Assembly: GCA_016931515.1 (NCBI GenBank) | Contig: JAFGEQ010000008.1 | Span: 1 to 64,000, forward strand | Reading direction: 5' to 3' | Source of the DNA: a candidate division CSSED10-310 bacterium | GTDB taxonomy: Bacteria; CSSED10-310 | DNA length: 64,000 nucleotides | In this document: one piece after another, positions 8,095 to 16,630 of the stretch | Numbering within the stretch: the stretch's first letter is position 1 | How the letters are laid out: every line of letters begins with the position of its first letter | Position numbers and translations under genes: made by a program | The notes under the pieces: generated by a model | Seen by the model: the letters and a program-made list of their open reading frames with translations, nothing else | Databases searched by the model: none | What the model was told of the DNA's origin: nothing

Positions 8095-9144
8095 ATGGCT
8101 GATATCATCCGATTGACTGAAATGACCTGCGCTGCGGGTTGAGCTGCCAAGAGGGGGCCGGAGTCTCTGGCCCGGATCATGAAGCCTTTAAGGGCGATTT
8201 TCGCCGGTTGTTCGTGTCCCGATTTATTATCCGGGCTTGATCAATCGGATGATGCGGCAGTTTATAAAGTGTCGGATGAAAAGGCTATCATTCTCACGAC
8301 GGATTACTTCACTCCGATCGTGGATGATCCTTACCGGTATGGCGCCATCGCAGCGGCCAATTCCATGAGTGATGTTTTCGCTATGGGAGGTGAGGTTATG
8401 ATGGCACTGAATATAGCTGGGTTCCCGGAATTGATGCCTGAAGATGTAATAATTGACATACTGCGTGGCGGAGGTGAAAAAGTTAAGGAGGCCGATGCCG
8501 TTATTGCGGGAGGTCATACGATTGATTCCAAAGAGCCTTTTTACGGTCTTGCCGTATGTGGAATTGTTCATCCGCTCGAGATTATGGAAAAATCCGGAGC
8601 GAACCCCGGCGATAAACTCGTTCTGACAAAACCGCTGGGTACAGGCATTATTTCGACGGCATTGAAAGGAGATCAAGCTTTATCCGAACATGTCGACAAG
8701 GCCGGACGATGGATGATGGATTTGAATCGCGAAGCATCCAGAGCCGCTCGTCAGGCGCGTTGCCGTTGTGCCACCGATATCACGGGATTCGGGATGATCG
8801 GCCATAGTCTCGAGATTGCCGTGCACAGTGGAGTGGCGTTACATCTGTCTTACAGCAACCTCCCATTTCTTGACGGCACGTTGAATTATGCGGAGCAGTG
8901 GTTGTTTCCGGCGGGGGCCAATAGAAATCGAAACGCGTACATGGCGTCGGTCAATTTTGATTCGTCATTAAGCGAAGAAAACAGGATGCTTTTATACACT
9001 CCGGAAACCTCCGGGGGACTTCTGCTGGTTATCAAGCCGGAAAAACTGGACGGGTTTGTGTCCGACTGCTCACGCCGTCACCAGGCGGCATGGATAGTGG
9101 GTGAAGTATTGGCTGGAGATCCCTGTATCGTGATAGTTCCCTGA
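8095..9144 (+). CDS. selD: Selenide, water dikinase, a selenocysteine-containing enzyme (in-frame TGA)
   Basis: SelD makes selenophosphate from selenide and ATP, the selenium donor for selenocysteine and selenouridine. The frame must be read through TGA at 8140-8142. From the ATG at 8095 (AAGGA upstream) the N-terminus reads RLTEMTCAAG, then the UGA-coded residue at position 16, then AAKRGPESLA. This is exactly the SelD active-site context, where the residue is Cys or Sec. The 349-residue product continues with the AIRS-type ATP-binding body (SDDAAVY, TTDYFTP, MSDVFAMGG, ITGFGMIGHS). A conventional gene caller would begin at the ATG at 8179 and lose the catalytic residue. A SECIS-like hairpin follows the UGA. 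Confidence 0.95.
8155..8173 (+). promoter_or_regulatory. Bacterial SECIS-like hairpin in selD
   Basis: GGGCC (8155-8159), a nine-base loop beginning GG (8160-8168) and GGCCC (8169-8173) form a stem-loop. Its loop starts 18 nt after the UGA at 8140-8142. Bacterial SECIS elements lie just downstream of the UGA within the coding region and present a G-containing apical loop to SelB. Position and loop fit; the fold was judged by eye. Confidence 0.65.
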
Positions 9145-9167
9145 TACGACGATGCTGCCGGTGTCCG

Positions 9168-9189
9168 GTTTGCTTCGCCTGAAGCAAAC
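9168..9189. terminator. Hairpin between selD and the convergent permease gene
   Basis: GTTTGCTTC, loop GCCT, GAAGCAAAC: a perfect 9-bp stem immediately after the stop codon of the minus-strand permease gene and 24 bp after selD. No T-run follows, so a Rho-independent role is doubtful. It may act on both strands as a transcript-end hairpin. Confidence 0.45.
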
Positions 9190-9966
9190 TTATATCAGAT
9201 CGAGGATACCGCTGAGTTTGACGGCCATGGCAAGAACTGAAAGCGTCATGAATATTTTAATCCATTTTTCACCGCCCATGACCGCGATATAGCTGCCCAG
9301 CCAGCCTCCCAGAGCAGTACCCGTTGCCAGAATCAATGAATATGGCCAGACGATGAGATCATACCACACGAATACAGCCACGCTGATCCAGGTCAGGATG
9401 CCGATCACAAAGACTTTGTAGCTGTTCGTTTTAACCAGATCGATTCCTGTGATTGCCGTCAGAGCTGCAATGATAATAAATCCGACTCCTGCCTGAATAA
9501 ATCCGGTATAAAAACCAATCCCGCAAAAGGCCGCCATCACCATGATACGCTGTTTCCGATTCAGTTTGTTTTCATCAGCGTCGCCGGATCTTCGTTTGTT
9601 CTTCGACAGAATCAAAAGCAAAACCAGCAGCATTACGGCGGACAGGATGCGTCGAAATATTAAATCACTTACCGTGCTGGCGGTGATGGCTCCAAGAACC
9701 GCTCCCGGCAAAGCCGGTATCGTCAGCATCATGCAGAAGCGCACATTGCCGTAGCCTTTCCGTCTGAATCCCGCCACAGCGAAAAGGTTTTGGATCCCGA
9801 TAGCGACACGGTTTGTACCGTTGGCACTTGCACTGTCAAGACCGAGAAAAATCAACAGGGGCATAGTCAGCAACGATCCGCCTCCCGCCAGTACGTTGCA
9901 AATACCTGCAAAGATACCGGCAGCAAATAATATTCCGAGCTGGAGTAGTGACGTGTCGCCTGTCAT
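9190..9966 (-). CDS. TauE/SafE (TSUP) family membrane permease
   Basis: A 258-residue protein of about eight hydrophobic helices in the two-repeat TSUP layout, with the family signature GxxNxLxGGGS near the start (AGICNVLAGGGSLL) and FIQAGVGF opening the second repeat. TSUP proteins export or import sulfite, sulfonates, sulfoacetate or other small anions; the substrate is not known here. I prefer the ATG at 9966, which shares a base with the stop codon of the upstream NYN gene (TAATG), implying coupling. The longer frame from 9975 has no ribosome site. Facing the selenium cluster may be coincidence. Confidence 0.85.
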   Translation of the reverse strand: MTGDTSLLQLGILFAAGIFAGICNVLAGGGSLLTMPLLIFLGLDSASANGTNRVAIGIQNLFAVAGFRRKGYGNVRFCMMLTIPALPGAVLGAITASTVSDLIFRRILSAVMLLVLLLILSKNKRRSGDADENKLNRKQRIMVMAAFCGIGFYTGFIQAGVGFIIIAALTAITGIDLVKTNSYKVFVIGILTWISVAVFVWYDLIVWPYSLILATGTALGGWLGSYIAVMGGEKWIKIFMTLSVLAMAVKLSGILDLI

Positions 9967-11297
9967 TATTTCCATGGAGCGAAATAGCGGTCCGTGGTCA
10001 CTTTATATTCAGTTTCCGAGCCGGTTTTACTGGTTTTGATCAGGTCGAGGCTTTCCATCGAACTGATCAGTTTTTGTAATTCGGGGACACGGTTGCCGGT
10101 ACCAAAAAGGAGCTTTGCCGCTTCCGTCGGCTTACTGAGTGTCGGATCAAACTTCAGGACATGAACAAGACAGAGGGCATTGACCCAACTCAGCGTTTTG
10201 GCGAGATTGAAGGATTCGATTGGCGCGGAGTATGACGTAACCAGTCTGCCTTTTGAATCTTTGAAACTTCCGACGTACATCATCATGCGAATGATGTCCC
10301 GAATCTGAGATTTATGAATTTTAACATTATCTTTCTGATACTGTTCGACCAGATCATCAATCAGTGCGGTCAGAACCATGTCCCCCGGATCCCTCGGTTC
10401 CAGTGTGAGTTTTTTGAAATCCCTGATGATTTTTTGACGGGATTCCGGATCCCACGGCCTCAATCCGACTGAATTCAGCACCGATGAATAACTGTCGAAT
10501 TCGCCGTCATCGGTTTCCATATCCTCGTTGACGGCATTGATGCTCTCCGGTTCCAGTTCGAGAGCAGGCGGTCGGGGCAGGCCGATTTCCAGGAATCCGG
10601 TCTGAGGATTGTTTTTCAATCGGATATAGCCCTGCTTCATCCCGGCGCGAAGAAACCCGGAGAAACTTTTAAAGCCGAAGTTGCCAACATGAAACGCCGG
10701 GTTTTTCCTCAGGATTGTCTTTCTTATTTGAGCTGCGGGGACAAATTCAAGACCATCCTTCAAGAGTGCTTTAACTGCGCTGATCAGCAGATTGAATATA
10801 TTTTCCTTGTCGATATCGGAGGTCAGACGTTGAGATTTGACCAGGTTATTGTAATAGATAAACTCATCGCAGTTCTGGACAAGCAGATCGGATGTGCTCT
10901 CGAACACACCAAACCCTATGATTTGAAAGCTGTATTCACGAAGTTTGGATACAAGCGGAAAAAAATCCTTGTCTCCGGTGACGATGGCAAATGTATCGAC
11001 ATGTTTGAGTGTCATTGCAATTTCCATGGCATCCACGACCATCTTGATATCCGTGCTGTTTTTATTGGTTCTGCCACGCTGAGGTAATTCTATCAAATCA
11101 ATCGCATGATCCTGAATCTCATAACGATAATCATGATGCTCCCGCCAGTCCGCATACGCCCGTTTGATAATCAGGCGACCCTTTTCCTTCAGTATTTCGA
11201 TAATGGGAGTGACCTGAAATCTGCCTAATCCCGTGTTTTCCGATGCGTAAATAATGTTATCCATATCAATGAGTAGAACGATTCTTGCTTCCGACAT
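9966..11297 (-). CDS. NYN-domain (LabA/DUF88) protein with OST-HTH domain
   Basis: A 443-residue protein. Residues 1-150 form a NYN/PIN-like nuclease fold with the acidic positions seen as LLIDMDNI, NSTDIKMVVDA and VTGDKDF. Residues about 165-240 form an OST-HTH (LOTUS) RNA-binding domain (VPAAQIRKTI, FGFKSFSGFL). The C-terminal 190 residues are helical and I do not recognise them. Such proteins are thought to bind or cut RNA in surveillance or turnover. It overlaps the permease start by one base, so the two are translated together; a functional link is unknown. Confidence 0.85.
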   Translation of the reverse strand: MSEARIVLLIDMDNIIYASENTGLGRFQVTPIIEILKEKGRLIIKRAYADWREHHDYRYEIQDHAIDLIELPQRGRTNKNSTDIKMVVDAMEIAMTLKHVDTFAIVTGDKDFFPLVSKLREYSFQIIGFGVFESTSDLLVQNCDEFIYYNNLVKSQRLTSDIDKENIFNLLISAVKALLKDGLEFVPAAQIRKTILRKNPAFHVGNFGFKSFSGFLRAGMKQGYIRLKNNPQTGFLEIGLPRPPALELEPESINAVNEDMETDDGEFDSYSSVLNSVGLRPWDPESRQKIIRDFKKLTLEPRDPGDMVLTALIDDLVEQYQKDNVKIHKSQIRDIIRMMMYVGSFKDSKGRLVTSYSAPIESFNLAKTLSWVNALCLVHVLKFDPTLSKPTEAAKLLFGTGNRVPELQKLISSMESLDLIKTSKTGSETEYKVTTDRYFAPWK

Positions 11298-11419
11298 AAA
11301 TACTCCCCGGCTGTTCTCAGCCTATTTTCGAAAATTGTTGTCGATGACAATCCGACACCATATTTAAAATATACAGAAAAAATGTGTATCTTGCATTGAA
11401 TGAGTGTTTTCCTTTTTTT

Positions 11420-11448
11420 CGGACATTCAGTGATGCTGGCTTTATACT
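11420..11448 (+). promoter_or_regulatory. Candidate promoter for the DHH phosphoesterase gene
   Basis: CGGACA (11420-11425) and TATACT (11443-11448) are separated by 17 bp, giving a leader of about 90 nt. A weaker pair, TTGTCG and TATTTA, with 17-bp spacing occurs at 11338-11366. The 247-bp gap between the divergent genes shows no other feature I can support. Confidence 0.35.
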
Positions 11449-11544
11449 CCCCAAGATGCTCTATCCTAAAAATTTATCAGGGTCAATGTTCCGTTTGTTT
11501 ACAGCCGGCAAGGCTGCTACACTCCAGTTCCCGGGAGGAAGGGA

Positions 11545-12627
11545 ATGAGAGACATATCGGACATGATGCTGAATTCGGACTCACAACTTCGGGGTCTTTT
11601 AAAAACCGCGTCCGGGTCTGGGAGAATACTCATTCTGACCCATGGGAATCCGGATCCGGACTCCATTGCCAGCGCTTCGGCACTAAAGTTCCTGCTCACA
11701 CATCTGACTCGGTGCCAGGTACGGGTCGCCTATCCGGGAATTATCGGCAGAGTCGAAAACAGAGCCATGGTGAAGGAACTGGCTTTGAAGATGATTCCAC
11801 TGAAAGAGATCAACTGGAGGGATTACGATACACTGGCGCTTGTTGATCATCAACCGAGGCGACGAATGTATACATGGCCATCAACCCGATGGCCCGACAT
11901 CATTATCGATCATCACCCACGCAGACCTCTTGAGAAACCGGCTCAATTTGTGGATGTCAGAAAGCAGTTCGGTTCCAATTCGAGTTTGATGACGTCCTAT
12001 CTGCTGACCGCAGACCTGACGGTACCTCGATGGCTGGCGACTGCATTGGTGTATGGAATGCTGACCGATACGCAGGATTTTTCCAGAGGCAAGACCGGAT
12101 ACGATAAAAGTGCTTATCTGGCACTGTTTAATTCGGTGGATCACTCTCGACTATTCAGGATTTCTCATCCTGCCATCGATTGCCAGTATCTGTCTCAATA
12201 CTGGCACGCTCTTCGCGGCGCCCGTCTTTGGGGTGATGCAGTCGAAACGTACATTGGAGAAATACCGGTGCCGGATGCGACATCAGAGATCGCCGACAAC
12301 CTGATCATCATCTGCGGGATACGGTATGCGCTGGTCACCGGGTTCTATCAAAATACTCTTTACATGTCTCTGCGAGTCCGTCATGCACGCAGAGATGCCG
12401 GCGTTATCATGCGCCGCATCGTTGGTCGCCGCGGCTCAGCGGGCGGTCATGGTTTTATGGCCGGCGCTCAGATACCGGATCTAAAAACACCAGAAACTGC
12501 AAAGAGCCTGGCACTGGAACTGCATCGCTCATTCATTAAACTCGTTATCCCAAACAGCGAAATATCCCGTTCACATCCCATTCTTTCGGAGTTACCCGCA
12601 CAAGTCCACACCCCCCCGAGCGAATAA
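11545..12627 (+). CDS. DHH/DHHA1 family phosphoesterase (NrnA/RecJ-like)
   Basis: This 360-residue protein has the DHH-family metal-binding motifs in order: HGNPDPDS near residue 34, VDHQP near residue 95, IIDHHP near residue 118, and a DHHA1 C-terminal domain with GGHGFMAGA. The family cleaves phosphodiester bonds in nanoRNA, pAp or cyclic-dinucleotide products. The motif order suggests an NrnA/GdpP-tail-like soluble enzyme, but the substrate is open. GGAGG lies directly upstream of the ATG. It is transcribed divergently from the NYN gene, so two predicted nucleic-acid or nucleotide hydrolases sit back to back. Confidence 0.85.
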   Translation: MRDISDMMLNSDSQLRGLLKTASGSGRILILTHGNPDPDSIASASALKFLLTHLTRCQVRVAYPGIIGRVENRAMVKELALKMIPLKEINWRDYDTLALVDHQPRRRMYTWPSTRWPDIIIDHHPRRPLEKPAQFVDVRKQFGSNSSLMTSYLLTADLTVPRWLATALVYGMLTDTQDFSRGKTGYDKSAYLALFNSVDHSRLFRISHPAIDCQYLSQYWHALRGARLWGDAVETYIGEIPVPDATSEIADNLIIICGIRYALVTGFYQNTLYMSLRVRHARRDAGVIMRRIVGRRGSAGGHGFMAGAQIPDLKTPETAKSLALELHRSFIKLVIPNSEISRSHPILSELPAQVHTPPSE

Positions 12628-12645
12628 TTCAAGTCACGAATTATT
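12623..12645. terminator. Symmetrical A+T-rich hairpin containing both stop codons
   Basis: AATAATTC (12623-12630), loop AAGTCAC, GAATTATT (12638-12645). The TAA of the DHH gene lies in the left arm and the TAA of the minus-strand DUF3857 gene in the right arm. GTTTT follows on the plus strand. It is a plausible bidirectional terminator between convergent genes, weakened by the A+T-rich stem. Confidence 0.4.
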
Positions 12646-15600
12646 GTTTTGACTCAAACAGAACCCGATTCCCGGTTTCAGATGCGAATATCCGCCATGT
12701 CGATACGAAGGCGGAATATTCTTCACTTGGCACGATACGCTCCGGAAGCGTGAACAACCGATCGATGGTCAAATTATTGCCATCCCTTGTAACGATTTGC
12801 TTCATAGATGCGTATGAGCCTGGAATATCCACCGGTTCCGGAGCCTGAATCAACTTGTATGTGTCAGGGAATCGGATGGATATCCGCTCATGTTGTGTTC
12901 CATTCCGTTTGAGAATCAACGGATAACTTCGATTCGGTGAATTAATCAGTCTGTATTGATCTGTTGATAACCCATAGGGACATGAGGGAATAGTCATCCT
13001 GTTAATCCCCCCATGGAACGTATCGAATTTCCCGGTGCCGGTAAACCCGCAAAGGATATGTGTTTCTCCCGCAAGCGGATTCAATGTCACGATGTCCACT
13101 GTCACGATCTCGGGATTCTCCACCCAGGACGGCAAACACCCTTTAACCCAATGAGGCGTGTTCTTCGTTGCTTCAATACCGGGATTCAGGCCATTGCTCC
13201 AAAACAATTCGATGCGTCCCGAAATCTTGCCATCCTCTCTTAAATCCACGAACAGATTCATTTCATTTTCGCCCATTCCGTCAGAATGCGGATCCGTCTT
13301 AGTCCAGTCTGAATTGTCCCTCGAAATCCACAGAATAGTCTTGTCGATCAGATCGCTGGGAGATACCGGCTGGTTGTCGATCGTCGCGAGACATTCTGAC
13401 CGGCCCAGCATCAGGCGAATGAAAAGATCCCCCATTGTGCGAATAACGGGGATGTTGTCGCTTACGCACCACCTTGGACCGGCCAGCCCGATGCTACAAT
13501 GACCGCCTGCAGACTCTATCATAGCTGTCAGCAGTGAAATTTTATCCCAGGAATAGCCGTAACCGGTGTTTAAAACTCTCTCAGGCGGACGTGTCACAAA
13601 CATAATTCGCTGGGGGCTCAGCTCAATACCCATAATGGTATTCGCCACGAAGTTGCATATAGCTTCTATTTTTTCGTCATCAGTTTCGGTATTTTTAAGT
13701 AGTTTATCAACTTTGCTCTTTACGGATTCGTTGACTGGCAAAGAGTGAAAAAACGCCGATCGCAAGAGGTTCGCCCGGGTGGTCCAATCGGGAACTGAAC
13801 CGATCACAGCCATGATGAAAGGTTCATTGCGGAAATAACCGCCGCTATCCCACTCATAGGGGTTGGGAGCGAGGTCTGTAAACGTCCATGTATAAGCTGT
13901 CCGGCCGGCGTCATCCGACTGGATGACGGGAGTGGATGATGTATTAAATGCTTCATACAGTATTGAGTCCCCGGGGGGTACTGAGACAGAAAATGTTACT
14001 TCATCTGCTGCATAATCAACACCCGGCAAGAAGAGGAAATCGGGGAGATAGGATCTTTGCTCCGGGGAGATGTTGGTGATACGTTCAACCGTCGATACAA
14101 GCCGGCTCCCATACTCGACTCCCACATGAGAGACCACGAAGTTCTTAATATCTGCATAGTCGGGTGCATCCACTGCTTCCGAGCTCATTGTCAGATTGAT
14201 CGCTGTTTGAGGGGAATCAATGCGTGTCCCATCCGGCAAAATGACATAACTCTCCAGACATTGGATGGTCTGATTCCGCTGATCGATGACATAGCTGGAG
14301 TCAGCGAAATCGTCTCTTCCACGTTCGTTGAAAATCGTGACATCGGTACGAAAGCGTTCGATTAGACGGTTATCGGCAAGCGTAATATCGAGATCTTTAG
14401 CATGAATTCTGGCTCCGAAATCCAGTGCCTGTGTTGTATTTTCGACCGGAATTGATGATGTCATTGGTTGAGGAGGATTTTTCTTCAATTTTCCGTCCGG
14501 TTCCAGAACGAGAATCGTTTTTCGAATTTTTTGCAATGACTTGACCGCATCCCTGACAGCCGGATATTCATCCGCAGGTGTCAACCTCCTTTTTACAAGG
14601 ATTGTCTGATCGATTTGAAGACGGTTTGATCCGGAATTTTTAATCGTATAGGTTCCCTCGAGAGTTTTACCTTCAATCACTACCGGGTCAGGAACATTTT
14701 CAATCCGATATCCTGAAGGAATCCGTATTGATTCGTGAAACTCGATCTGACGAGTACAATCGAGCTCCAGCCCGTGGAGCCGGTTTTCAGGTCCATCACC
14801 CGCATGCAGGTAATCACTTTCCCAGCGGCGATTCCAGAAATGTCGGGTTAATACAGGATTAAAGTAGAGGATATCTCCAACCCGGGTCGCGGCATCATGA
14901 ACGATAGCCCTCATTTTCATTGAAATGGGTGTCTCTATATCCATCGGGTCCGTGAAAGAATACGACAATAGTTCAGTGGTGGGGGAGAGTTGTTCGATGA
15001 AAAAGTGGAAAGAGTTATCTCGCATCTGCGGATCCATCCATGACAACTGCCGGCGGAATTCGGCATCGATGTAGCCATCAGTGCGTATACTTAACTCGAT
15101 CAGAGCTGAACCATCCAGATTCAGTGATGTGTCTGCATCGACAATCATCGGGCTGTCTGATGGAGGGGAATACGGGACATGTCTAAGTGGCTGGCCTTCA
15201 GGGGCAGCTATTAGAATCGGCTGTTCCTGCTCCAGGTAGTTAAAGAGTGGTCGATTCTGGGGTGCCCAAGTCGGATCGAGAAACGTCCAGGTCCCGTCTC
15301 GATGTCGCACCGCAACCACACCATGGTTAAATTTGTCATCTGCCGGGATATCAAGTGTTCGTTCCATTGCCAAAGTCATGACGAAATAGCTGTCAAAACC
15401 GGCAGCTCGCAACATACTGACAAGAACAGCCGCCTTGTCCTTGCATACGCCGGCCCTGTCTCTGAATATTTCATCGGTGGGATGAACCATGTGTCCTTCA
15501 CCTTCTCCCATATCAAGTCCCAGATACCGAATTTCTTCGGCGACCCAGTGTAAAAGCCGGAACATTTTGCAGTCATCGTCTTTACAACCGCTTACGATCT

Positions 15601-16489
15601 CAAGAGACTTCTGTTTTAACGATTCACTGATGATAAATTGTGGCTCGTTATGCTCGAACGCCCACTTTGACTTCATCTCCCAGGATGGATGCGATGCCAG
15701 CGCAAGTTTCAACGCCGTCTCCTCATATCCATCATCAAAGGGCTCTTCGACCCATGAATCAATATCATTGACTGAAAAAGAGTAGAACCAGTTAACCTCA
15801 TCAAAACGGACACTGACATCCAACCGGCCATTGGCCATTGCAAATTGAAGGGGTTTCGATCGAGGTCCCGTAATTGAATAGTTTTTTTCAATGATCGGAT
15901 GCTTTTCCTGAAAAAAGAGCGTATCCATGAAGAAACCAGAATGCGGTGGCACAAAACGAAATATGTTCTGTGGTTCCTGGTCATCAAGATACGCCAGATT
16001 CAGTCCTTGGCGCCTTATCTTGTAATAAAGAGCATCACCATCCTCGAGCAGCGGAACCGGACAAATAACGATATCAAAATTCCAGAAAATGGAATCGGCG
16101 GGTGCCTTGTCAATAACTACGTTCTCAATAGGAATTTCATCTATTGTAGATCCATCTGCGCGATAAATTTTAACCGACAGAAATTCAATATTGGCCGTCC
16201 GCGGATTGTATTCGTAATGCAGAGAACGATAGGCCGATGCGTTTTCTGAATCCCGGAAATGAAGCAGGACTTCCTCCTCGGTAATTGCTGCTCCAGTATC
16301 TTTATATTCCGTGTTTATCCGATCGAAGACCGTGACCATGGGAGCATCCTCGAAATGAGACCCTGCCTGGCTGATTAATGCGAAAATGTCGACGGACGAG
16401 TCAGTTACCTCGGTTTCAATTCCTTCAACGGGCATGGATGTAACGAGCATCAGGACGCATAATGTTAGAATGATATGGAATATCCTCAT
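12641..16489 (-). CDS. Large exported double DUF3857/transglutaminase-like protein
   Basis: A 1282-residue protein with a cleavable signal peptide (about residues 1-23). It has two tandem modules, each a DUF3857 beta domain followed by a transglutaminase-like domain. In the first module the Cys-His-Asp triad is visible: C349 in AGVCKDKAA, H389 in NHGVVAV and D405 in LDPTW. In the second, starting near residue 680, the Cys-equivalent position in GYSWDKISLL is serine (S980), so it looks inactive. Such proteins are exported peptidase- or transpeptidase-like enzymes of unknown substrate. AGGA lies just upstream of the ATG. It follows the acyltransferase gene on the same strand after 141 bp. Confidence 0.8.
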   Translation of the reverse strand: MRIFHIILTLCVLMLVTSMPVEGIETEVTDSSVDIFALISQAGSHFEDAPMVTVFDRINTEYKDTGAAITEEEVLLHFRDSENASAYRSLHYEYNPRTANIEFLSVKIYRADGSTIDEIPIENVVIDKAPADSIFWNFDIVICPVPLLEDGDALYYKIRRQGLNLAYLDDQEPQNIFRFVPPHSGFFMDTLFFQEKHPIIEKNYSITGPRSKPLQFAMANGRLDVSVRFDEVNWFYSFSVNDIDSWVEEPFDDGYEETALKLALASHPSWEMKSKWAFEHNEPQFIISESLKQKSLEIVSGCKDDDCKMFRLLHWVAEEIRYLGLDMGEGEGHMVHPTDEIFRDRAGVCKDKAAVLVSMLRAAGFDSYFVMTLAMERTLDIPADDKFNHGVVAVRHRDGTWTFLDPTWAPQNRPLFNYLEQEQPILIAAPEGQPLRHVPYSPPSDSPMIVDADTSLNLDGSALIELSIRTDGYIDAEFRRQLSWMDPQMRDNSFHFFIEQLSPTTELLSYSFTDPMDIETPISMKMRAIVHDAATRVGDILYFNPVLTRHFWNRRWESDYLHAGDGPENRLHGLELDCTRQIEFHESIRIPSGYRIENVPDPVVIEGKTLEGTYTIKNSGSNRLQIDQTILVKRRLTPADEYPAVRDAVKSLQKIRKTILVLEPDGKLKKNPPQPMTSSIPVENTTQALDFGARIHAKDLDITLADNRLIERFRTDVTIFNERGRDDFADSSYVIDQRNQTIQCLESYVILPDGTRIDSPQTAINLTMSSEAVDAPDYADIKNFVVSHVGVEYGSRLVSTVERITNISPEQRSYLPDFLFLPGVDYAADEVTFSVSVPPGDSILYEAFNTSSTPVIQSDDAGRTAYTWTFTDLAPNPYEWDSGGYFRNEPFIMAVIGSVPDWTTRANLLRSAFFHSLPVNESVKSKVDKLLKNTETDDEKIEAICNFVANTIMGIELSPQRIMFVTRPPERVLNTGYGYSWDKISLLTAMIESAGGHCSIGLAGPRWCVSDNIPVIRTMGDLFIRLMLGRSECLATIDNQPVSPSDLIDKTILWISRDNSDWTKTDPHSDGMGENEMNLFVDLREDGKISGRIELFWSNGLNPGIEATKNTPHWVKGCLPSWVENPEIVTVDIVTLNPLAGETHILCGFTGTGKFDTFHGGINRMTIPSCPYGLSTDQYRLINSPNRSYPLILKRNGTQHERISIRFPDTYKLIQAPEPVDIPGSYASMKQIVTRDGNNLTIDRLFTLPERIVPSEEYSAFVSTWRIFASETGNRVLFESKQ

Positions 16490-16630
16490 TGCAGGTCCTT
16501 TCTATGAGCCGGTAATTATCGGACGATTGTCCGTTGCCTGAATTGGCGTTTGCGTGTCGGTGCTCTCGTGCACCCCCTGCGCTTGACGAGACACAAGTAT
16601 AAAAAGATGCTGTGTATGAAGCAAACCGGT

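Noticed and set aside
8179-9144. selD starting at the ATG at 8179
   Set aside because: This start drops the conserved N-terminal loop with the catalytic residue. Reading through the UGA from 8095 restores the family sequence exactly.
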